From assembly GCF_009720735.1 (NCBI RefSeq), contig NZ_WNKU01000012.1:51058-115057 (forward strand): DNA of 64,000 nucleotides. The letters are read 5' to 3'. The notes beneath the pieces are model-generated. The model made no database searches, had not been told where the DNA came from, and saw only the letters and a list, made by a program, of their open reading frames with translations. Of the stretch, positions 59,648 through 64,000 are shown one piece after another. Source of the stretch: Heliobacterium mobile. GTDB taxonomy: Bacteria; Bacillota; Desulfitobacteriia; Heliobacteriales; Heliobacteriaceae. The first letter of the stretch is position 1. Each line of letters begins with the position of its first letter. The translations under genes were made by a program, and so were the position numbers.

Positions 59648-60085
59648 ATGATAACAGCTCAAATGCAGGAACAGAATCAGCACATCGGAGAGGAAATAGA
59701 CCTGGCGTCGTTTTGCGCACCCATCGGTACCAGCGTAAGCAAAACTACCCGTATGTCAGGTGTGTTATCTGTCATCAACACGAAGAAAAACGGCAAACGC
59801 ATCACACTGTCCTCGGAATTGATGGCCCGACTGAACGACCCCGAAACGGTGCAATTTGCCTTTCGGGAAGACCAAATTGCAATCGCAGAAAAATTGCCAA
59901 ACAACGAAACATCCTTTGGACTCAAGCGGTGCGGCTCAAGATCCATTGTGTACGCGGCAAAGCTCGTCGAAGAGGTGACCCAGCGGTTCCAAATAGACTT
60001 TTGCGAGAGAACCACATACACTTTTCAGGACGTGATCTTCACAGAATTTGACGGATACCCGGTAGCTGTGGTCTCGGTTCGCTAA
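59648..60085 (+). CDS. Conserved-looking small protein of unknown function
   Basis: A 145-residue soluble protein preceded by an excellent ribosome binding site (GAGGAGGAGATAGAACC). The N-terminus (MITAQMQEQNQHIGEEIDLA) is shared with the broken gene at 50817. The rest contains VINTKKNGKRITLSSELMARLNDPETVQFAFREDQIAIAEKLPNN, which has a regular alpha/beta pattern, and SRSIVYAAKLVEEVTQRF. No family is recognised. Each S-layer cassette is followed by one copy of this gene or its remnant, so it may belong to the cassette unit. A strong terminator follows at once. Confidence 0.7.
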   Translation: MITAQMQEQNQHIGEEIDLASFCAPIGTSVSKTTRMSGVLSVINTKKNGKRITLSSELMARLNDPETVQFAFREDQIAIAEKLPNNETSFGLKRCGSRSIVYAAKLVEEVTQRFQIDFCERTTYTFQDVIFTEFDGYPVAVVSVR

Positions 60086-60127
60086 CCACCGTACTGACAG
60101 ACGGAAGAAACATATATCATATCCTTG

Positions 60128-60168
60128 AAGTCCCACCGGAACATCTTCGGATGTCTGGTGGGACTTTT
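60128..60168 (+). terminator. Terminator after the 59648 gene
   Basis: AAGTCCCACC ... GGTGGGACTT with inner CATC-TTCG-GATG forms a long stem closed by a TTCG loop, followed by TTCC. The hairpin after the lipoprotein gene (61503) has a related inner sequence. Confidence 0.9.
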
Positions 60169-60466
60169 CCTTTCGCCCGTCCGATCCGAACTGCCCGATT
60201 GGAATGCCTTCCAGAGGACCGCAGGAGACTTCCTACCGTGCTGTCCCCTTCAAAAAGTCCATCCAAGACAATTTTACTTAAAACCGATACCTTTAAATGG
60301 GCAAAATAGCACAAAAGGCATGGTCATACTTTTTAATTTTTCCCTGAAATTCTGCATAAAAATCAGTTTAAAGGCAATAAAAAAAGAGCAAAGCCGGCAG
60401 AAATAAGTCTTTGCTCAACAAAGACAACAACAATGTTCTATTCAACTTAAAGAATTACAGGCTAGT
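60169..60466. other. Non-coding stretch with right copy of the 70-bp repeat
   Basis: No gene is supported. It includes the repeat at 60241-60310 and a small hairpin GTCTTTG/CAAAGAC near 60405-60424. Confidence 0.4.
60241..60310 (+). repeat. 70-bp direct repeat, right copy
   Basis: Near-identical to 58908-58976; about 1.33 kb separates the starts of the two copies. It may mark a past insertion or tandem duplication. Confidence 0.9.
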
Positions 60467-60760
60467 TTAGGCCGCTTTTTTATATGAATGATACAGCCCA
60501 CTAAGAACAGGCGTTGACTTTAATTTTGTCTTGGCTACAGTGGTTGGTAAATAAGTGGGTGATGGGATTGGTGTCTGACCATGTATCCCCTGGTGTGTCC
60601 GGTGAGGATTATAATATCCTTGAATATACTCTTTCAATAAATAATGTAAGTGCTTTTCAGTTACCGGAATAATGTGATTTAACAGCTCTTGTCGCAAAGT
60701 GCCAATAACTCTTTCCGCATAAGGATTCTGCCAAGGAGATCGTATAGAAGTCTTTTTAGA
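60467..60760 (-). pseudogene. C-terminal fragment of an integrase-core (DDE) transposase
   Basis: Read on the minus strand, the frame gives SPWQNPYAERVIGTLRQELLNHIIPVTEKHLHYLLKEYIQGYYNPHRTHQGIHGQTP. These are the segment around the last catalytic acidic residue and the YNPHRTHQG tail of IS3/IS481-like transposases. The N-terminal two thirds are missing, and it abuts an IS66 remnant on the other strand. Confidence 0.8.
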
Positions 60761-60762
60761 CT

Positions 60763-60989
60763 TTGGTGAAAGAAGAACTCTCCGGTCGCAGTGAAATCCA
60801 GATTCAATGCGGGAAATGGACCGTGTGGAAAACGCGATTCGGCCATTCGTGATGGGTAGAAAGGGATGGCTCTTTTCCGATACACCAAAGGGAGCTCATG
60901 CCAGTGCCGTCGTTTTTAGTATTGTAGAAACAGCGAAGGCAAATCACCTCAATGTGTACAAGTTTCTGGTACATAGAGGAAATTTATGA
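60763..60989 (+). pseudogene. Fused remnants of IS66 tnpA and the IS66 transposase C-terminus
   Basis: 60763-60824 encodes LVKEELSGRSEIQIQCGKWTV, a third tnpA fragment. It runs into VENAIRPFVMGRKGWLFSDTPKGAHASAVVFSIVETAKANHLNVYKF (60825-60989), the C-terminus of the large IS66 transposase. An internal deletion of a full IS66 element explains this. Confidence 0.75.
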
Positions 60990-61041
60990 GTTTTATCGAA
61001 GTATTTATTGTTAATTCTACGCAGAGGGAAGGTGAACGAAT

Positions 61042-61443
61042 TTGATCAAAAAAGCGATGCTCGGTACGATGGCATGTGCCTTGGCCATATCTCTAGCGGC
61101 TTGTGGAGGAAATACGGGTAAACCGGCCGGCAATACTTCATCTAATCCGTCTAATTCATCACCGGCGCATGTTCAACAGACCCAAGCTCCACAGGCGCAA
61201 AATGGAAAAAAGGGCGGAGCACCCCAAAAGTATACAGGTGACCTATACAATAAGATCAATCTCGATATGACCTATGCCCAAGTGGTTCAACTCGTCGGTG
61301 CTGATGGGGATGAGTCGGATAAAACCGAATCGAACGTAAAAACGTCGGCTGTTTATACCTGGAAAAACCCTGACGGTTCCAGCATGAACGTGACTATAAA
61401 AGACGGAAAAGTTGTCAGTAAGGCTCAAATGGGGTTACGATAA
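61042..61443 (+). CDS. Small lipoprotein with a BLIP/SmpA-like domain
   Basis: A 133-residue protein with a lipoprotein signal peptide and lipobox LAAC (Cys at residue 21), then a Ser/Asn/Gln-rich linker. The C-terminal ~70 residues (YNKINLDMTYAQVVQLVGADGDESDKTE ... YTWKNPDGSSMNVTIKDGKVVSKAQMGL) have the pattern of DUF3862/BLIP-type or SmpA-like folds. It would be attached to the outer face of the membrane. The start is TTG after GAGGGAAGGTG. The precise role is unknown. Confidence 0.8.
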   Translation: MIKKAMLGTMACALAISLAACGGNTGKPAGNTSSNPSNSSPAHVQQTQAPQAQNGKKGGAPQKYTGDLYNKINLDMTYAQVVQLVGADGDESDKTESNVKTSAVYTWKNPDGSSMNVTIKDGKVVSKAQMGLR

Positions 61444-61775
61444 CGGTACAGGGCATGAAAGCAAAACTGATGGTACAGTAGCGAAATAAATATACGCTCT
61501 ACAGCCCCAGCGGAACATCGTTTGATGTCTGTTGGGGCTTTTTGTTTCCATCATAGTAATGAAAAGCTGGGGCTACTTATATAGGCATTGAGATATGGTT
61601 CCAACGGATGAATAATTTACTATTTAAATTATAAAGGTTATTTGTGCTAAAAAACGAAATATAAAGGCGTTGAAACTCTATTGATGATTTATAGGAGGTG
61701 GCTTTGTTCCTTTATTCGGATTGATTGGTATGCGTTCGGACCGATACTAAACTCATTACAAAAGGAGCATTCTTC
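61444..61775. other. Intergenic region before the 61776 gene
   Basis: It begins with the terminator of the lipoprotein gene. The rest is AT-rich with no supported gene, apart from an AGGAGGTGG followed by a possible eight-codon leader ORF (GTG near 61699). A promoter for 61776 is expected here but not clear. Confidence 0.35.
61503..61545 (+). terminator. Terminator after the lipoprotein gene
   Basis: AGCCCCAGCGGAACATC (61503-61519) pairs with GATGTCTGTTGGGGCT (61524-61539), followed by TTTTTG. Confidence 0.92.
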
Positions 61776-64000
61776 ATGAACAAGAAGTTAGCCTGCGCCG
61801 CACTAACTACAAGCTTCCTATTCACTTCCGTATCCGCCGCATTTGCCGTACCAACCGGACTTTATTTTAATGGGAAATATTATTCAGATGAGTATCTGGA
61901 CCAAAACAGCGATAGCCTGAAATCGATCTTGAGTTCAGCCAAACGCAGTTCAAAAGCGTTTTACATATCCGAAGATGAACATAGCTACACCTTATACAAA
62001 GACTATACCGGCGAAAAGACCAAGTACAACCTTGATTTGAACAAAAAAAACCCTCTAGATCTCTTTTACATAGATGCGGAGACAAGCGACAAAATTCTCG
62101 GCGTAGTATTTAAAACTGGGACAGTATCCGAGGATAATGGGAGCGTCCTTCTGACTGCAGACAGGAATATGACCTATCCCAAAGTCACTGATTTTACTTT
62201 CGATAAAGGCGTAAAAGTAAAGTCGGTCACCACCTTACCCAATAACCAGATTCGCTTGATTACCTCAGGTCTCAGTGAGAGCGAAACATACAGCCTCTCC
62301 TATAAAAATGTGGATACCGGCATCAAAGTCACAGGGCTTGTACAACCCATAAAAATGAACCAACTTGTGGCCAAAGATGACACCCTGTCGATCCAGTTCA
62401 ATAAAGCGCCAGAGATGGCTCCCGAAGTATCCAATTTTACGGTCTATCAAAAAATCAATAAAGGCCAAGAACAGCTAATAACGCCAGACTCCTTCGTTTG
62501 GGATGAATCGACGCTTACCGCAACCCTGCAGGTCCCCTCCGTGAAACAAACCCAAGATGTGCAGGTCCTGCGCTACAGTGTTTTCTATAACGAAATGAAG
62601 CTCGCTTCGAATACACTAACGATCAAAGCGATTCCGAAAATTGCTTCGGTACAAGCCACTGACGGCTTCGTTACCGTCAAATTGACAGATTCGCCGAAGA
62701 CCGCTCCCATCATTGATGAATTTACGCTGACCCAAAAGATCGGTTCAAAGAAAGCCGAGGCCTTGTCGGGAGAACTCGTGTCTTGGGACAGCAAATCGAA
62801 GACCGCTCTCATCTCATTCGATCCGCTGCTATCGTCTGAATCGAGCACAAAAGTAGTTATCGGCGTCCAATACGGACTGTCCAAAAAGGATAATTTCTTT
62901 TGGACGGTGCCTTCCACGAGCGAAGTCCAAACTGTCTCTATCGTCAATGCCTCGAACCGCAAGGAATTGGTGGTAGGTTCAGAAAGTGAGTCTTCGCTTA
63001 CACTAAGTGCGATTGCCTTGGATAAATCCAAGAAAGTGATTCCTGGGAAGTCCGCCACTTGGGATTCTCTCGACTCTAAGATCGCTACGGTTAATTCTTC
63101 CGGAGTGGTCACTGCCGTATCGGCCGGCACCACCAGCATTACCGCAACGATCGGGGGAAAAACAGCCTCCTTTCCCATAGTTGTGAAAGAAATGGATCAG
63201 AGTACAGCTACGGTCAGCCCATCTAGCACTACTCCCACACAGAACCAAGCATTTACATTAAATATTACCGGTGCAAAGGGAACTGATGGACAAGCCCTTG
63301 TCGGTGCCGTCGACGTCCAAGTTACCAGCAGTAACACGGCCGAAGGGACGACAGGAGTCATCTTTAATGACGCGATTACATTTACCGCAGGAGCGGCGAC
63401 TATTCCTGTCATACTGGCCCAAACGGGTAGCCAAACGTTAACGGTAAAAATCGCTGGTGTAACCGCAGCCAAAACAGCCAACGTAACGGTGGCTGCCTCT
63501 AGCTTCAGCGCTGCCACCGACAGCACCACCGCCAACGATGTGCCCACCTTAGGCTTAGTCGGAACCACGGCAACTTCGGGTACGCCCTCCGTCGCGACGG
63601 CAGCTGTCAACTCAGGCACCGGTAAGATCGACATCACCTCTGTCAGCGCCGGTACGGCGACTATTACGGTGGAAGATGCGTCGAACCACCAGGCCACCAT
63701 CGCCGTGACCGTCGGGCCCGACGGAGCGATTACCGTCGGAACGATCACCAAATACACCGTCGTCTTCAGTGCCGCCACCGACAGCACCACCGCCAACGAT
63801 CTGTCCACCTTAGGCCTAGTCGGAACCACGGCAACATCGGGTACGCCTTCCGTCGCCACCGCAGCCGTCAATTCCGGCACCGGCAAGATCGACATCACCT
63901 CCGTCAGTGCCGGTACGGCGACCATTACAGTCGAAGATGCGTCGAACCACCAAGCCACCATCGCCGTGACCGTCGGGCCCGACGGAGCGATTACCGTCGG
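61776..64000 (+). CDS. S-layer-like protein with Big_2 domain and 87-residue repeats, 3' end outside the window
   Basis: The frame is open from ATG 61776 (AAAGGAG upstream) to the right edge, about 741 codons. The signal peptide ends near AAFAV (residues 1-27). The next ~160 residues (PTGLYFNGKYYSDEYLDQNSDSLKSIL ...) are homologous to the N-terminal domain of the 45767 protein. A Big_2-like Ig domain (SATWDSLDSKIATVNSSGVVTAVSAGTTSITATIGG) lies near residues 430-470. From about 63504 an 87-residue unit (SAATDSTTANDxxTLGLVGTTATSGTPSVATAAV ... VTVGPDGAITVG) repeats with a 261-bp period and is still running at the window end. No SLH repeats are seen in the visible part. Confidence 0.88.
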   Translation, partial: MNKKLACAALTTSFLFTSVSAAFAVPTGLYFNGKYYSDEYLDQNSDSLKSILSSAKRSSKAFYISEDEHSYTLYKDYTGEKTKYNLDLNKKNPLDLFYIDAETSDKILGVVFKTGTVSEDNGSVLLTADRNMTYPKVTDFTFDKGVKVKSVTTLPNNQIRLITSGLSESETYSLSYKNVDTGIKVTGLVQPIKMNQLVAKDDTLSIQFNKAPEMAPEVSNFTVYQKINKGQEQLITPDSFVWDESTLTATLQVPSVKQTQDVQVLRYSVFYNEMKLASNTLTIKAIPKIASVQATDGFVTVKLTDSPKTAPIIDEFTLTQKIGSKKAEALSGELVSWDSKSKTALISFDPLLSSESSTKVVIGVQYGLSKKDNFFWTVPSTSEVQTVSIVNASNRKELVVGSESESSLTLSAIALDKSKKVIPGKSATWDSLDSKIATVNSSGVVTAVSAGTTSITATIGGKTASFPIVVKEMDQSTATVSPSSTTPTQNQAFTLNITGAKGTDGQALVGAVDVQVTSSNTAEGTTGVIFNDAITFTAGAATIPVILAQTGSQTLTVKIAGVTAAKTANVTVAASSFSAATDSTTANDVPTLGLVGTTATSGTPSVATAAVNSGTGKIDITSVSAGTATITVEDASNHQATIAVTVGPDGAITVGTITKYTVVFSAATDSTTANDLSTLGLVGTTATSGTPSVATAAVNSGTGKIDITSVSAGTATITVEDASNHQATIAVTVGPDGAITV
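63504..64000 (+). repeat. 261-bp tandem repeats inside the 61776 gene
   Basis: Unit 1 begins at 63504 and unit 2 at 63765; unit 2 is cut by the window edge. Identity is very high at DNA level, with mostly silent changes, which favours copy-number change by slippage or recombination. Confidence 0.88.

Larger units (their letters stand above)
58978..59716 (+). repeat. 3' homology block, copy 2
   Basis: Counterpart of 50148-50885, directly after the silent cassette. It contains a broken IS66 tnpA and runs into the first codons of the 59648 gene. Confidence 0.88.

Noticed and set aside
63197..63961. 254-codon minus-strand frame at the right end
   Set aside because: It is the antisense reading of the 261-bp repeats; the plus-strand frame continues a clear S-layer-like protein from 61776.
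61776..64000. CRISPR or short tandem array at the right end
   Set aside because: The repeat unit is 261 bp, in frame and part of a coding sequence, so it is a protein repeat.

Overview
The window reads as chromosomal DNA of an endospore-forming, flagellated Firmicute of the Clostridia type. The left part has the gene order F1Fo ATP synthase - ywmB - murA - spoIID - spoIIID - mbl - flagellar rod genes, which is the order known from Bacillus/Clostridia. Frequent GTG/TTG starts, strong AGGAGG ribosome binding sites, SLH-domain surface proteins with csaB, and a TolC-like gene in an otherwise Gram-positive context would fit a deep clostridial lineage (Peptococcaceae or Heliobacteriaceae-like). The genus cannot be fixed from the sequence alone. 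No tRNA, rRNA or CRISPR array was seen.

Layout. (1) 1-6834: ATP synthase operon I-a-c-b-delta-alpha-gamma-beta-epsilon, closed by a strong terminator. (2) 7126-16567: a B12-type radical SAM gene lies between the atp operon and the ywmB-murA-spoIID-spoIIID-mbl-galU-flgF-flgG series (cell wall, sporulation, cell shape, flagellum). (3) 16710-37458: an envelope and S-layer region. It holds a copper-amine-oxidase-like domain protein, a TetR regulator, a 1,980-residue IPT/TIG protein, three SLH proteins, csaB (wall-polymer pyruvylation, the ligand of SLH domains), a TagA-type glycosyltransferase and an SLH-bearing subtilisin. (4) 37487-39068, minus strand: an ECF sigma factor and its membrane anti-sigma factor. 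(5) 39540-45669: two paralogous secreted proteins with C-terminal copper-amine-oxidase-like domains, with a TolC-family gene between them. (6) 45767-61000: a recombination locus. It has a complete S-layer-like gene, decayed IS66 sequence, one broken and four intact tyrosine recombinases in two tandem pairs, and then a second S-layer-like cassette with no start, signal peptide or ribosome binding site. (7) 61042-64000: a lipoprotein and the 5' part of another S-layer-like gene with 87-residue repeats.

Main points. The cassette at 55827-58818 begins exactly where its homology to the complete gene at 45767 begins. The frame is kept, and both cassettes are followed by a repeated block of about 730 bp. 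With four recombinase genes between them, this looks like a surface-antigen cassette-switching system. Separately, the ECF sigma gene and the 43402 surface-protein gene share GAACTT-N17-TCTAA promoters (one and two copies), which points to a self-regulated envelope-stress regulon. Related TetR-type operators lie before tetR (18199) and the TolC-like gene (41892). At least five genes have a hairpin or switchable pairing that covers their Shine-Dalgarno sequence.
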